From: Limnoglobus roseus
Lineage (GTDB): Bacteria; Planctomycetota; Planctomycetia; Gemmatales; Gemmataceae
Assembly: GCF_008254045.1 (NCBI RefSeq)
Contig: NZ_CP042425.1
Location: forward strand, 8,818,163-8,882,162
Length of the DNA: 64,000 nt
Direction of reading: 5' to 3'
In this document: positions 26,518 through 35,800 of the stretch, piece after piece
Layout: every line of letters starts with the position of its first letter
How positions within the stretch are numbered: position 1 is the stretch's first letter
Position numbers and translations under genes: made by a program
The notes under the pieces: model-generated
The model's database searches: none
What the model saw: the letters and a program-made list of their open reading frames with translations, nothing else
What the model was told of the DNA's origin: nothing

Positions 26518-27621
26518 ATGAGAACACGATCTGTGCCTCGTATGAAGGCATTCACGTTGATTGAATTGCTGGTGGTAATCGCCATTATTGCGATCTTGAT
26601 CGGACTCTTACTGCCCGCCGTTCAGAAGGTTCGTGAAGCAGCGGCCCGGGCGAAGTGTACAAACAACTTAAAGCAACTCGGGATCGCGGTACATTCATAC
26701 CACGATGCCAATGGGTTCTTGCCGAATCGGCGAGTCATTCGCTATCAAACTCTCCCCACGGCCGCGACGCACGATCGATATTCGCTCATCACGATGATTC
26801 TACCTTATATCGAACAAAGCGCTTTAGATTCCAGAATCACAAGTGGTGGGACCACGAGTGGTGGCGTCGCCTTCACCGCGTACTCGAACAATCCATGGGA
26901 CACGGGTAACGAGATTTTCACCCAAACCATTCCGACCATCCTTTGTCCTTCGGACCCAACGCAAGTCGTAAATGGAAGCGTGGCCGGGCACAACTATCTG
27001 GCGTGTCTGGGTGATTCCTTCGGAAGTAACCCCGCGAACGCCGACAATAACGGGGTCGATACCCGGGGGATGTTTCTTTTCAGCAACGGTACGAATAACG
27101 GTCGCGTCTCAATGGTCGGCGTGACCGACGGCCTTAGTAACACCATCATGCTCGCGGAACGGCTCCGAGGGGCCGGCGGCGTGGATCGTTCGAATACCGT
27201 GGCGAACTGGTCCATCAGCACGCCCTCGGCGTGTACCGCCACCCTGAGTGGGGGGAACAATAATTATGCCACGGGTACGACGTTCACCTACGCCACGTCG
27301 GCGAATTACCAAGCCGGTTTCCGCTGGGGTGACGGTGGCATTCTGTACGGCGGTGTGACGACCATCATTCCCCCGAACGGCGCGTCCTGCGTTACGGGCA
27401 CGGAATGGCAAATCGGGATCAATACCCCGAGCAGCCGCCATACCGGGGGTGTGAATGTCGCGATGGGCGACGGTTCCGTGCGGTACGTCCGCGATACGAT
27501 CGACGCCGGTGTGAATCAAGCGGCCGTTTCTGTCGCCAACGTTTCCGGCATCAGCCCGTGGGGCGTTTGGGGTGCCCTCGGCACTCGCGCCGGGGGAGAA
27601 AGTAACGTCAGTACGGATTGA
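26518..27621 (+). CDS. DUF1559 protein with prepilin-type leader, 367 aa
   Basis: Leader MRTRSVPRMKA / [18 protein letters not shown] with Ala instead of Gly before the cleavage Phe, a variant often seen in this family. The conserved [19 protein letters not shown] and NLKQLGIAVHSYHDANGF follow. The C-terminal motif is SSRHTGGVNVAMGDGSVRYV, with GVTDGLSNTIMLAERLRG at mid-length. This is a more typical DUF1559 protein than its neighbour at 24929. An AGAAGG ribosome-binding site (26505-26510) lies 7 nt upstream of the ATG. Confidence 0.95.
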   Translation: MRTRSVPRMKAFTLIELLVVIAIIAILIGLLLPAVQKVREAAARAKCTNNLKQLGIAVHSYHDANGFLPNRRVIRYQTLPTAATHDRYSLITMILPYIEQSALDSRITSGGTTSGGVAFTAYSNNPWDTGNEIFTQTIPTILCPSDPTQVVNGSVAGHNYLACLGDSFGSNPANADNNGVDTRGMFLFSNGTNNGRVSMVGVTDGLSNTIMLAERLRGAGGVDRSNTVANWSISTPSACTATLSGGNNNYATGTTFTYATSANYQAGFRWGDGGILYGGVTTIIPPNGASCVTGTEWQIGINTPSSRHTGGVNVAMGDGSVRYVRDTIDAGVNQAAVSVANVSGISPWGVWGALGTRAGGESNVSTD

Positions 27622-27650
27622 ATTCTGATCGGCTAAGGTTGAGGATTCGG

Positions 27651-27676
27651 ACACCCACGGAATGCACCGTGGGTGT
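27651..27676 (+). terminator. Terminator after the second DUF1559 gene
   Basis: A 10-bp perfect stem (ACACCCACGG and complement) with a 6-nt loop, 29 bp after the stop codon, followed by TCTCATTTCT. Confidence 0.75.
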
Positions 27677-28402
27677 TCTCATTTCTGTCGCATCTCGTGA
27701 TCACGGCGGTACGGAGGGCGGCAGAGGTGGTGGGGTGGAAGACATGGGGACATGATGGGCAGGCGAGGCCGTCCCGAACTTGTCGTGACGGCCTGATCGA
27801 CCGGCGACCACCATGGCTTATGACCGCACAGTTCTACCCGTGGTCCGCCACCGAAACGACTGAGAATCTCGTTGTTTTACGATTCGTCCCGACCGGCATT
27901 CGGGTTGCGATGGACGGCTTCAGAGTCCTGTTCCCGTGATCGCGAGGTCTACCCGGTTCAGTCTGGGCGGATGTTGAGCCGGGTGCGAACGCGATCACGG
28001 GGCGGATTCGATTTCTCAAGTCACAAGAATCATCCTACACCCCCAACGCGCGCCTCCCGCCCGCGATCCCGACGACGGGATTGGGCGAACCTAATCCCGT
28101 CCGCAGTCGTGGTACGCGGCGATCAGGCTGGCAGGCGATCGGCTCGCGATCATGCGGGATCTGTTCGGTCGTGCGGTTCAGACGTTGTTCGCGTGGACGA
28201 GGTTTGCGGCCCCAAAACCAACGCCGGAAGCGATCCGAGTCGCGGAAAATCGGCGGCGCCCCTCTCCGGGTGATGTAGCCGTCCGGCCAGTCGCCGCCAT
28301 CGCCCGTTTCGAGGCCGCCCCAGGCAGTGAGGAGGTCTGAGCCTCCCCAAGTTTCGTGGACACGAGGTTAACGGTGTAGACTCAGACTTGAGGAGTCCGC
28401 CA
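27677..28402. other. Gene-poor stretch, no supported gene
   Basis: 730 bp with only short, compositionally poor frames. A 62-codon plus-strand frame (28152-28340, starting MRDLFGRAVQTLFAWTRFA) has a helical start but no recognised family and no clear ribosome-binding site. The region precedes an IS3 fragment and looks like degraded accessory DNA. Confidence 0.4.
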
Positions 28403-28525
28403 ATGGCCCGACCGCGTTCGACGTACACGGCCGAGTTCAACCTCGCCGCGGTGAAGATGATGACCGAGCAGAAGCTCTCCGTACCACCCGTAGCCGACAC
28501 CTTTACCCGGCGAAGGAGGCAATGA
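28403..28525 (+). pseudogene. IS3-family OrfA fragment, N-terminal 40 codons
   Basis: The translation starts MARPRSTYTAEFNLAAVKMM followed by TEQKLSV, the familiar N-terminus of IS3-type OrfA (HTH) proteins. After PVADTF the match is lost and the frame stops at 28523-28525. No OrfB follows and no inverted repeats were found. It is a relic of an IS insertion or deletion. Confidence 0.75.
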
Positions 28526-28575
28526 TGGATCCGACCCCACGATCGCGCCGCAACGTCCCGCCCCGCCGCAGGCAC

Positions 28576-29421
28576 TTACCGGACCCGCAGTAGTTCGACG
28601 TTCGACAGGGTCGAGGCCCCCGCGTGGCCGTCGGCCGGGGAGGCCCGCAGCAGGAGACTGGCCGTCAGGTTGTACTCGCCCGGCCGGTCGGGGGCGACGA
28701 ACCGCACGGCCCACTCGACCGCCTGCCCCGGGGCGATGTGGCCCCACGCCGCCGGCAGGCGGGTCGCCTCGAACTGGTCCGCGGCCCGCCACGCCCCGTG
28801 CCGGTCGACGGCCGAGAGGGTGACCTCCGGCCTCGTGCCGGCGACGGGCTTCGCCCCGACGTTCTCGGCCGTCAGCGTCAGGACGACCGGGCCGCCGACG
28901 GCGACCCGGTCGGCGGCCCGAACCCGGAACCGCAGCCCGTCGGCGGTCGCGGCCGGGGCCATCCAGACGCGGAGCCTCGGGACCTCCAGCCCGGTCGGCC
29001 GCGCCGCACCGGTCATCGTTCCGGGCACCGTCCGCCGGCCCCAGGGCGTTTCGACCCCCTTGTACCGGTCGGCGACGGCGTCGGGCACCCGCAGGGCGAG
29101 CCGCTCCTCCGGCTTGTCATCGCCGGATCGTAGATGGAGGGTGCCGTCCCGCGGGTCGGGCGCGAGCGGGGCGACCGGGTCGAGTGTCACGTGCCCGAGG
29201 CCCAGCGCGTCCAGCCGGGCCCGGGTCAGGGTGACGGGGACGACGCCGAGCTCGTCGGGCCCGCGGAAGACCGTCGTGCCGGGGACGTCGGCGTCGAGGA
29301 CGACGACCGCCGGCGACTCGTCGCCCGCGGGGTCCGCCGGGCCGGGGTCGAGGGCCACGAACACGAACCCGACGCCGGCCGCGACGAACAGTACGAACAG
29401 GAAGCCGATCACCTTGTGCAT
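28576..29421 (-). CDS. Membrane-anchored protein of unknown function, 281 aa
   Basis: The ATG at 29419-29421 starts MHKVIGFLFVLFVAAGVGF and VFVALDPGP, a single N-terminal membrane anchor or uncleaved signal. The rest is a beta-rich exported domain, with segments RVAVGGPVVLTLTAENVGA and PGEYNLTASLLLRAS. These resemble an Ig/CARDB-type fold binding partner domain (inference). The product would be periplasmic, anchored by its N-terminus. No close neighbour gene suggests a pathway. Confidence 0.75.
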   Translation of the reverse strand: MHKVIGFLFVLFVAAGVGFVFVALDPGPADPAGDESPAVVVLDADVPGTTVFRGPDELGVVPVTLTRARLDALGLGHVTLDPVAPLAPDPRDGTLHLRSGDDKPEERLALRVPDAVADRYKGVETPWGRRTVPGTMTGAARPTGLEVPRLRVWMAPAATADGLRFRVRAADRVAVGGPVVLTLTAENVGAKPVAGTRPEVTLSAVDRHGAWRAADQFEATRLPAAWGHIAPGQAVEWAVRFVAPDRPGEYNLTASLLLRASPADGHAGASTLSNVELLRVR

Positions 29422-29530
29422 GCGAGTCGTCCCGGGTGTGCGCGGCCAAGTATAGTTGACGTTCCCGCACGGGGAGGCCGAGCCTACCGTCACAGAACGC
29501 AGGCTCCGCTTGACCCGGTCCGAAGATCAA

Positions 29531-29791
29531 CCGGGACGCGTATACTTGTCGGCGTCGGCCGGGTTCTTGCTCGACCCGCGGCGGCTGACCATCGCCGTTA
29601 GCCGGGCCAAGCGGAGGATGGTACTAGTGGCGTCGCGGGGCGTGTTCTCGCTGTCCAGCCCGGACGAGGAGACGTTCGCCAACGCGCAACTGTGGAAGAA
29701 CCCGCTCGCCCGCACGTGCACGGCCGAACTCTGGGCGGGCGATCAGGGCGGGGTCCGCGTGACCGTGTGGGGCGGTGACGGCCGGCCGTAA
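29531..29791 (+). pseudogene. C-terminal fragment of an SF1 (UvrD/DNA2-like) helicase
   Basis: The frame reads VYLSASAGFLLDPRRLTIA followed by VSRAKRRMVLVASRGVF. This contains helicase motif VI (LTIAVSRAKRRM) and the usual end of DNA2/NAM7-type helicases, then a 45-residue tail ending at TAA 29789-29791. The upstream motifs I-V are absent, and the preceding DNA belongs to the divergent gene's promoter. It is a truncated remnant of a larger helicase. Confidence 0.7.
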
Positions 29792-30342
29792 CACGGCCCC
29801 GCCTCTCGGTTACTGGCGTCGACGCGATCGAGCCCCCGGAGAACCGCAGGAGATCGCCATGCCGGCAGAAGCCGTTGTGGTGCGGTCGGGTGCCTCGCAA
29901 GTGTTCGTCGGCCTGGAAGACTGGCCGGCCGCCGGCGGCCGGCCGCCTCGCCCGCCCGGCTCCTGCCGCCGCACGTGCGGGTACGTCGGCTGGTCGGACG
30001 TGCCGGCCGGCACCGCACCGACGACCTTGACTGCCGGTGCTTGGCGTGCGCCGGGCGGCCGGCCGCCGTCCACGCCGCCAGCCAGCGACGACTAACTGTG
30101 AATGTGCGACGTCTGCCAGTGGCAGTCCGACCCGCTAGTGTCTCGCCTCCATCAAGACTCCCAGTGGAGCGAGATCGCAAAAAACCCCGATTTGCTCTCA
30201 AGTTTTGCGCCCCGGGCGAAAATTATTTGGCGCAACTCCTGCAACATTGCGTGTTCTCTTTGTTGCTTCGAGAATCGCTCAAGTTCGCACCGGGCGACAC
30301 GCGTCTCGCGGCAGAGCATCACACCTTCGGAGGTTGCGTCAC
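29792..30342. other. Intergenic, no gene seen
   Basis: 550 bp. A 78-codon frame from an ATG at 29859 (MPAEAVVVRSGASQVFVGL) degenerates into Pro/Arg/Gly-rich sequence and is not supported. The final 150 bp are less GC-rich (GCAAAAAACCCCG around 30177) and probably contain the promoter of the gene at 30343; GGAGG lies about 8 nt before its ATG. Confidence 0.45.
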
Positions 30343-30738
30343 ATGATCCGCTCTCTACTGTGTTGCGCGGCGGTCGTCGGGGCCACGTCGGCCCTACGCG
30401 CCGGCGAACTGGACGGCGACAGGCCCGCGCCCACGGCGGCCACGCAGGCCGCCGTGCCGCCGGCCGCGGCCACCGAACTCGACGGGGAGTCGCCGACGGC
30501 CGCCCACCGCTACGGCGGGTGGGGCTACGGCGGCGGGTACCGCGGCGGCTTCGGGAGTTACTACGGCGGCTATCGGGGCGGGTGGGGGTACGGCGGCTAC
30601 CGGAGTTATTACGGCGGCTACGGTGGCGGCTGGGGTTACCGCAGCGGGTGGGGCGGGTACGGCGTCTACTCGTCGTTCTACCAACCGTCGTTCTTCGGCT
30701 ATTCGACCTACGGCTACTACGGCGGCAACTGCTGGTAA
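30343..30738 (+). CDS. Secreted Gly/Tyr-rich protein, 131 aa
   Basis: The ATG at 30343 gives the signal peptide MIRSLLCCAAVVGATSALRA. The mature half consists of short Gly-Tyr repeats (YGGWGYGGGYRGGFGSYYG and similar units) ending in STYGYYGGNCW. Composition resembles structural extracellular proteins or low-complexity cell-surface proteins. Exact function is unknown. It is followed by a terminator and, 78 bp on, by the subtilisin-like protease gene; substrate or partner status is only a guess. Confidence 0.75.
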   Translation: MIRSLLCCAAVVGATSALRAGELDGDRPAPTAATQAAVPPAAATELDGESPTAAHRYGGWGYGGGYRGGFGSYYGGYRGGWGYGGYRSYYGGYGGGWGYRSGWGGYGVYSSFYQPSFFGYSTYGYYGGNCW

Positions 30739-30750
30739 GCACCGGCGGGA

Positions 30751-30782
30751 GGCGGGCCGTACACCCGCCCCCGTTTTCTTTT
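30751..30782 (+). terminator. Rho-independent terminator after the Gly/Tyr-rich gene
   Basis: A short GC stem (GGCGGG at 30751-30756 with CCCGCC at 30764-30769) is followed by the T-rich run TTTTCTTTT. It lies 12 bp after the stop codon. Confidence 0.6.
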
Positions 30783-30815
30783 GAACACCACGATCCGCAC
30801 ACTTCGAGATTTACC

Positions 30816-32471
30816 ATGTTCCGCACCGCGGCCGGGACCGCCTTACTCTTCGCCGCGGCGACGACCGCGATGGCGGCCGAACCGGCCCCGCCGGTCTCGG
30901 CGTCCAAGCTGAACAACGCCGAGACCGCCCGCCGCAAGCTGGGGCTGTACCCGAGCTACCCGACCGTGCCGAGCATCGGCCGGGTGAAGGTCGCCGTCCT
31001 CGACTCCGGCTTCGACCGCATCGACGGCAAACGGCCGTACCTGCCCAAGACGGCCGAGGTGGTCGAACACTACGACCCCGCGTTCGTCCGCCAGCACGGG
31101 CTCGGCGACCCCGACTTCCAGAAGCCCTTCGCCCTCGGCGAGGCGCACGGCCGCCTGATGGCGCAGATCGTGTGGGCCGCGTCGGGCGGTTCGCCGTTCG
31201 GGCCCAAGTTCTACCTGCTCAACGCGAACGGCCCGACCCTGTTCCGCCGGGCGGTTCGGTACGCCATCGAGCAGAAGGTCGACGTGATCCTCTTCAGCGG
31301 GACGTTCGAGGGGGCGGGCAACTTCGACGGTCGCGGGCCCATCAACGCCGCCGTGGACGACGCCGTCGCCGCCGGGATCATCTGGGTCAACGCCGCCGGC
31401 AACGCCGGGGGCGCGGTCTACAACGGGCCGGTGTCGGTCGACCCGTCCGGCTACCTGACGCTGCGGGCCGGCGCCGATCCGACCGCCCTGCGGCTCGCCA
31501 ACCGGCTCGACGAGAACGCGGTGACGGTGACGCTGACGTGGAACGACTACCGGGATGCCGAGGACGCCGGGACGGACAAGGACCTGGATCTGGTGGTCGA
31601 AGACTGGCTCGGCCGCGTCGTCGGCGAGAGCACGCTGAGGCAGGTGCCCGCGGGCCGGGCCGCCGCCGCGGGGGAGACGAAGAATCCGCGGGAGCGACTG
31701 GCGTTCGCCGAACTCCCGGCGAAACCGGCGGGCGAGGAGTACCGGATCCGGGTGCGGGCGAAGAGTTCCAACTTCGGCCCGCGGGACCGCATCCGCATTC
31801 TCGTCTCGTCCGGGCGGCCGGCGCCGGTCACCGACCCCGCGACCGGGAAGGTCGTCATCCCCGTCGAGCTGCTCGACGCCTCGACGGGCGGAGAAATTTA
31901 TCCGCCGGCCGACCACGCCGGAGTGCTCGCGGTCGGCGATGCGACGCCGCAATCGGCCGTCGGGCCGACGGCCGACGGCCGGTCGAAGCCGGACGTCGTC
32001 ATCGACGACTCCGTGGCCCGCTTCAGCAACGGGGACGAGTCGGTCGGCTCGTCGAACGCGGCGGCGTACTTCGCCGGTATCGCCGCGGTGTTGCGGGCCG
32101 GCGAGCCGGGGCTGACGGCCGGCCACCTGCGGGACTGGGTCCGGCGGCTGGATCGGGGGAAGGCGGTGGCCGACGCCAAGGTCCCGCCGCGGGTTCTGGA
32201 AAGCGCCCCGTTGAGCCCGAACCAGGTGCGGGCGCTGCGGTACGCGGCCAACGCCCTCGAAGAGAAGCGCCTCCGCGGGGAGCGGAACCCGGAGGTCATC
32301 GTCTCCAACCCCGGCGGCGCGGTCGTGCTGACGCAAAAGAGCAGGTCGTCCGAACCGCCGGTGCCCGAAGCGGGGCGTCGGGGGGCGTCGGTTCACGCCG
32401 GTTGGTTCACCCCCACGCCGCGGGAGTTGGCCACGCTCGTCCGCGGCCTCCCCGGGGACGGTTCGAAGTAA
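30816..32471 (+). CDS. Subtilisin-like (S8) serine protease, exported, 551 aa
   Basis: The ATG at 30816 gives the signal peptide MFRTAAGTALLFAAATTAMA. The frame is open further upstream, but only this start yields a signal. Catalytic triad candidates are Asp63 in VAVLDSGF, His111 in GEAHGRLMAQIV, and Ser413 in GSSNAAAYFAGIAAVL. The oxyanion Asn195 is in VNAAGNAG. An insert of about 150 residues between the Asn and Ser blocks includes a jelly-roll-like domain (TVTLTWNDYRDAEDAG, DKDLDLVVED) as in P/PA-type insertions of subtilases. The C-terminal 110 residues form a helical tail. Probably a periplasmic or secreted endopeptidase. Confidence 0.88.
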   Translation: MFRTAAGTALLFAAATTAMAAEPAPPVSASKLNNAETARRKLGLYPSYPTVPSIGRVKVAVLDSGFDRIDGKRPYLPKTAEVVEHYDPAFVRQHGLGDPDFQKPFALGEAHGRLMAQIVWAASGGSPFGPKFYLLNANGPTLFRRAVRYAIEQKVDVILFSGTFEGAGNFDGRGPINAAVDDAVAAGIIWVNAAGNAGGAVYNGPVSVDPSGYLTLRAGADPTALRLANRLDENAVTVTLTWNDYRDAEDAGTDKDLDLVVEDWLGRVVGESTLRQVPAGRAAAAGETKNPRERLAFAELPAKPAGEEYRIRVRAKSSNFGPRDRIRILVSSGRPAPVTDPATGKVVIPVELLDASTGGEIYPPADHAGVLAVGDATPQSAVGPTADGRSKPDVVIDDSVARFSNGDESVGSSNAAAYFAGIAAVLRAGEPGLTAGHLRDWVRRLDRGKAVADAKVPPRVLESAPLSPNQVRALRYAANALEEKRLRGERNPEVIVSNPGGAVVLTQKSRSSEPPVPEAGRRGASVHAGWFTPTPRELATLVRGLPGDGSK

Positions 32472-33451
32472 CGACCCACGGGTTCACGGCCGCGGGGCAC
32501 GAAGGCCCCACTTCGGGTGCGGCGGAAAGAGATTCGCTCACCGTGAGCCGGATCCATTTAATCAATTTCCTAGGTCGATTTCGCTAAATTAGAGCCCCTC
32601 CCTGCGACCGCACGACTCGGCCGACCTCTTCCCCACCAGCCGATCTGCCTCTGGCCGCCCGGCTGCGGCAGGAGCGGCGTCATCCGACATGTGGCCAGCG
32701 ACCTCGACCTCCTCAACGTCCGCGCCTCGATCCCCTCGACCTCGACGGACGGCCCGCCGTCGCGGACGGAACGGCCGAGGGGTGACCTCGTTCACGGCCT
32801 CTCGCCTATCCCGGCCCGGCATCCGATACCTCCGACCACGTGTGAACCCGTGTCCGACTACGGCCGCGGGCAATTCCGCCACCGGCCCTCCCCACCATCT
32901 TTGATGGTGGTCGTGATGATCTCGTCTCCTGGCAACTCAACGCCATTGTGCGTGATGCCGATTTGCACATCGACCTTGCGGATCTCCGAAGCGAGTACGT
33001 ACGCACTCTGCTCGTCGAAGAAGCTCCGGCACCAGCGGGTCATCGCGTGCTCATACTTGGGCGGGCCGCGCGTGCCGACCGGGTGGCACCGCGAGAACGA
33101 CCCCGGGTGCCGGTGCCTGGCCGGCGGCCGAGCCAGTCGTCATCAACCACTACCTGTGCATGTACGACGCCTGCCAGGACGCCTTCGCCCCGCCGGCCTT
33201 CCACCACTGGTTGCGGCTGGCCGAGTCGGGCACGAAACCCTGGGGTGGAGTTGCAAGCCGCCGGCCCCGCCGGGGGTCGTGCCGTGGGCTTTCGGGTACG
33301 GGCCGGCCGGAGGATGATTCCGGCATTCCGCCCACTTTGTTGAACCACTTCGGCCCCGCTTTACGAAGTAGATATGTAGGGGCGTTGTCTCGCCCGTCAG
33401 CTCGCCGGCCGCGCCGCGGAGGTCGCTGGAATCATCCACCCGGAGGTTCCC
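32472..33451. other. Gene remnants between the protease and the recombinase module
   Basis: 980 bp without an intact gene. On the minus strand (32880-33060) there is a natural-looking fragment (MTRWCRSFFDEQSAYVLASE, then IRKVDVQIGITHNGVELPG) open upstream and probably the middle of a lost gene. Around 33165-33245 a plus-strand fragment reads MYDACQDAFAPPAFHHWLRL. Neither is assigned to a family. The left boundary of the integrative element probably lies here, at 33.25-33.45 kb. Confidence 0.4.
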
Positions 33452-33658
33452 GTGCGACTCGACCTCGACCCCGCCCACCTCTCCCCCGACGACCGCCTCC
33501 AGGAACTCGCCGCCATCCTCGCCCGCAGCCTCCTGCGCCTGCGGGATAAGGCCGCCCTCACGCCGGGCCACACTTCTGCCCCGCAGATACTCCCGGAATC
33601 CCGCGATTCTGCCGTTGCTGCCCCGCCCGACACGTGGCTCACTGTCCACACCGGTTAA
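33452..33658 (+). CDS. Small protein at the start of the recombinase operon, 68 aa
   Basis: A GTG at 33452 with GGAGG about 7 nt upstream starts MRLDLDPAHLSPDDRLQELA, then AILARSLLRLRDKAALTPG. It is an amphipathic, helical small protein. Proteins like this commonly precede DUF2924 and recombinase genes in bacterial islands; their function is unknown. It lies 44 bp upstream of the DUF2924 gene and is probably cotranscribed with it. Confidence 0.6.
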   Translation: MRLDLDPAHLSPDDRLQELAAILARSLLRLRDKAALTPGHTSAPQILPESRDSAVAAPPDTWLTVHTG

Positions 33659-33701
33659 CGGACCGGAGACGAACCCCATTCCCCGCCACGAAGGAGACCC
33701 C

Positions 33702-34217
33702 ATGGACCCGAGTCCCACGATCGCCCAGCAACTCGCCGCCCTGCCCCGGCTCACGGTCAAGGACCTCCAGCGGCGGTACGCGGAGGCGTTCGGCGACGAG
33801 ACGGTCGCCCGGAACAAGGCGTGGCTGGTCAAGCGCATCGCCTGGAAGGTCCAGGCCAACGCCCACGGCGGCCTGACCGACCGCGCCCGCGCCCGTGCGG
33901 CGGAACTCGCCGCCGGGGCCGAACTCCGCACGACCATCCCGGCGAAGCGATCCGCCCCGACGCCCGCGCCGGTGGCCGACCCGGCCGAGCCCGAGGCCGC
34001 GACGCTCCCCTTCCCGGCCGACCGCCGCCGGCCCCCGCCCGGCTCGATCATCACGCGCGTCTACAAGGGCCAGACGGTCCAGGTCCGGGTGCTGACGCAC
34101 GGGTTCGAGCACGCCGGCCGCGTCTATCCCTCGCTGTCGGCCGTCGCCAAGGCCGTGACCGGCAGCCACTGCAACGGGTACCTGTTCTTCCGACTCACGA
34201 AGGGCGGTGACGCATGA
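33702..34217 (+). CDS. DUF2924 protein, recombinase partner, 171 aa
   Basis: The ATG at 33702 follows GAAGGAGA. The N-terminal half (LAALPRLTVKDLQRRYAEAF, NKAWLVKRIAWKVQA) and the C-terminal half (TRVYKGQTVQVRVLTHGFE, then YPSLSAVAKAVTGSHCNGYL) match the DUF2924 pattern. DUF2924 proteins are found next to large serine recombinases in prophages and islands and may be accessory directionality or DNA-binding factors (inference). The gene overlaps the recombinase by 4 bp (ATGA, 34214-34217), so they are translationally coupled. Confidence 0.85.
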   Translation: MDPSPTIAQQLAALPRLTVKDLQRRYAEAFGDETVARNKAWLVKRIAWKVQANAHGGLTDRARARAAELAAGAELRTTIPAKRSAPTPAPVADPAEPEAATLPFPADRRRPPPGSIITRVYKGQTVQVRVLTHGFEHAGRVYPSLSAVAKAVTGSHCNGYLFFRLTKGGDA

Positions 34218-35800
34218 CCAAGAGAACGAAGGCCGCCGCCGACACCCGGCCCGTCGTCCGGTGCGCCATCTACACGCGGAAGTCGAGCGAGGAGGGCCTC
34301 GAACAGGAGTTCAACTCCCTCGACGCCCAGCGGGAGGCCGGCGAGGCGTACGTCCGCAGCCAGGTCGGCGAGGGGTGGACGTGCCTCGCCGACCGGTACG
34401 ACGACGGCGGGTTCACCGGCGGGAACACCGACCGCCCCGGCCTCCGCCGCCTCCTCCACGACATCGCCGCCGGCCGCGTCGACTGCGTCGTCGTGTACAA
34501 GGTCGACCGCCTGTCCCGGTCCCTCCTCGACTTCGCCGAGATGATGCGGACGTTCGAACAGCATCAGGTCGGGTTCGTGTCGGTGACGCAACAGTTCAAC
34601 ACGGCGTCGAGCATGGGCCGGCTCGTCCTCAACGTCCTCCTCTCGTTCGCCCAGTTCGAGCGGGAGATCGTCTCCGAACGCACCCGCGACAAGATCGCGG
34701 CCACCCGGCGGAAGGGCAAGTGGGCCGGCGGGTGGCCCGTCCTCGGGTACGACGTCGACCCGCAGGGCTTCAAGCTCCGCGTGAACGACGCCGAGGCCGA
34801 CCGCGTGCGGGCCATCTACGCCCTGTACCTGGACCGCGGGTCCCTCCTCCCCGTCGTCGAGGAACTGGCGGCCCGCGGGTGGGCGAACAAGCGGTGGGAG
34901 TTGTGGAAGGGCGGGTGGCGGGGTGGCGGCCCGTTCACCCGCACGTCCCTGTACGGCCTGCTGACGAACCCGGTGTACGTCGGCAAGGTCCGGTACAAGG
35001 ACGAGGTCCACGCGGGCGAGCACGCGGCCGTCGTCGACCCGGCCATCTGGCAGCGGGTGCAGGCCCACCTCGCCGGCAACGGGCGGGGCGGCGGGTACGC
35101 CCGGGCCGGCGGCCCGGGGGCCCTCCTCCGCGGCGTCCTCCGGTGCACGGCGTGCGACGCGGCCATGTCCCCGACGAGCACGACGAAGGGGGCCAAGAGC
35201 TACCGCTACTACACGTGCACGGCCGCGGCCAAGAAGGGGTGGAAGACGTGCCCGGCCAAGTCCGTCCCCGCCCACGCGATCGAGCAGGTCCTCCTCCGCC
35301 AGGTCCGGGCCATCGGCACCGACGCGCGGCTGCGGGCCGAGGTCCTCGCGCAAGCCCGGCAGCAGGACGAGGCGCGGACGGCGGAACTCGCGAAGGAACA
35401 GAAGGCGTTGGAACACGACCTGAGGGGGTGGCACGGGGAGCTCCGGCACCTATCCGGCCTCCTCCGCCCCGGCGACGGGAACGAGCCCGTCATCCGCCGC
35501 CTCGCCGAACTCCAGGAGCAGATCGCGGCCGTCGAGGGCCGCGGCCGGGCCGTCCGCGACCAACTCGCCGCCGTCGGCCGGAACCTCATCGCCGACGACG
35601 ACGCGGCGACCGCCCTGTCCGTGTTCGACCCCGTCTGGGAAGCACTCAACCCGCGGGAGCAATCGCGGGTGGTGAACCTGTTGGTCGAGTCGGTCGGGTA
35701 CGACGGCGGGCGGGGGAAGGTGACCATCCGGTTCCGCCCGGCCGGCGTTCGCACGTTGGCCCGGGAACTGGCCGACAAACGCGAGGGGATGCGGGCATGA
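34214..35800 (+). CDS. Large serine recombinase (site-specific integrase), 528 aa
   Basis: The catalytic resolvase domain covers about 15-170. The nucleophilic Ser lies in CAIYTRKSSEEGLEQEFNSL, and further blocks are DAQREAGEAYV, YDDGGFTGGNTDRPGL, VVVYKVDRLSRSLLDF and FAQFEREIVSERTRDKI. A recombinase domain follows at 190-290 (GGPFTRTSLYGLLTNPVYVG). A zinc-ribbon (LRCTACDAAM ... YTCTAAAKKGWKTCPAKSV) lies at about 315-355, and a coiled-coil tail runs to the end. This is the layout of integrases of phages and integrative elements, so it most likely integrates the 33.4-45.4 kb element. Attachment sites were not identified. Confidence 0.95.
   Translation: MTKRTKAAADTRPVVRCAIYTRKSSEEGLEQEFNSLDAQREAGEAYVRSQVGEGWTCLADRYDDGGFTGGNTDRPGLRRLLHDIAAGRVDCVVVYKVDRLSRSLLDFAEMMRTFEQHQVGFVSVTQQFNTASSMGRLVLNVLLSFAQFEREIVSERTRDKIAATRRKGKWAGGWPVLGYDVDPQGFKLRVNDAEADRVRAIYALYLDRGSLLPVVEELAARGWANKRWELWKGGWRGGGPFTRTSLYGLLTNPVYVGKVRYKDEVHAGEHAAVVDPAIWQRVQAHLAGNGRGGGYARAGGPGALLRGVLRCTACDAAMSPTSTTKGAKSYRYYTCTAAAKKGWKTCPAKSVPAHAIEQVLLRQVRAIGTDARLRAEVLAQARQQDEARTAELAKEQKALEHDLRGWHGELRHLSGLLRPGDGNEPVIRRLAELQEQIAAVEGRGRAVRDQLAAVGRNLIADDDAATALSVFDPVWEALNPREQSRVVNLLVESVGYDGGRGKVTIRFRPAGVRTLARELADKREGMRA

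Noticed and set aside
28152-28340. 62-codon frame upstream of the IS3 fragment as a gene
   Set aside because: No ribosome-binding site, no homologue recognised, and the second half is Arg/Pro-rich.
30102-32471. A 789-aa protease with a long N-terminal extension
   Set aside because: The extension crosses the Gly/Tyr-rich gene in another frame and a terminator. The signal peptide marks 30816 as the start.
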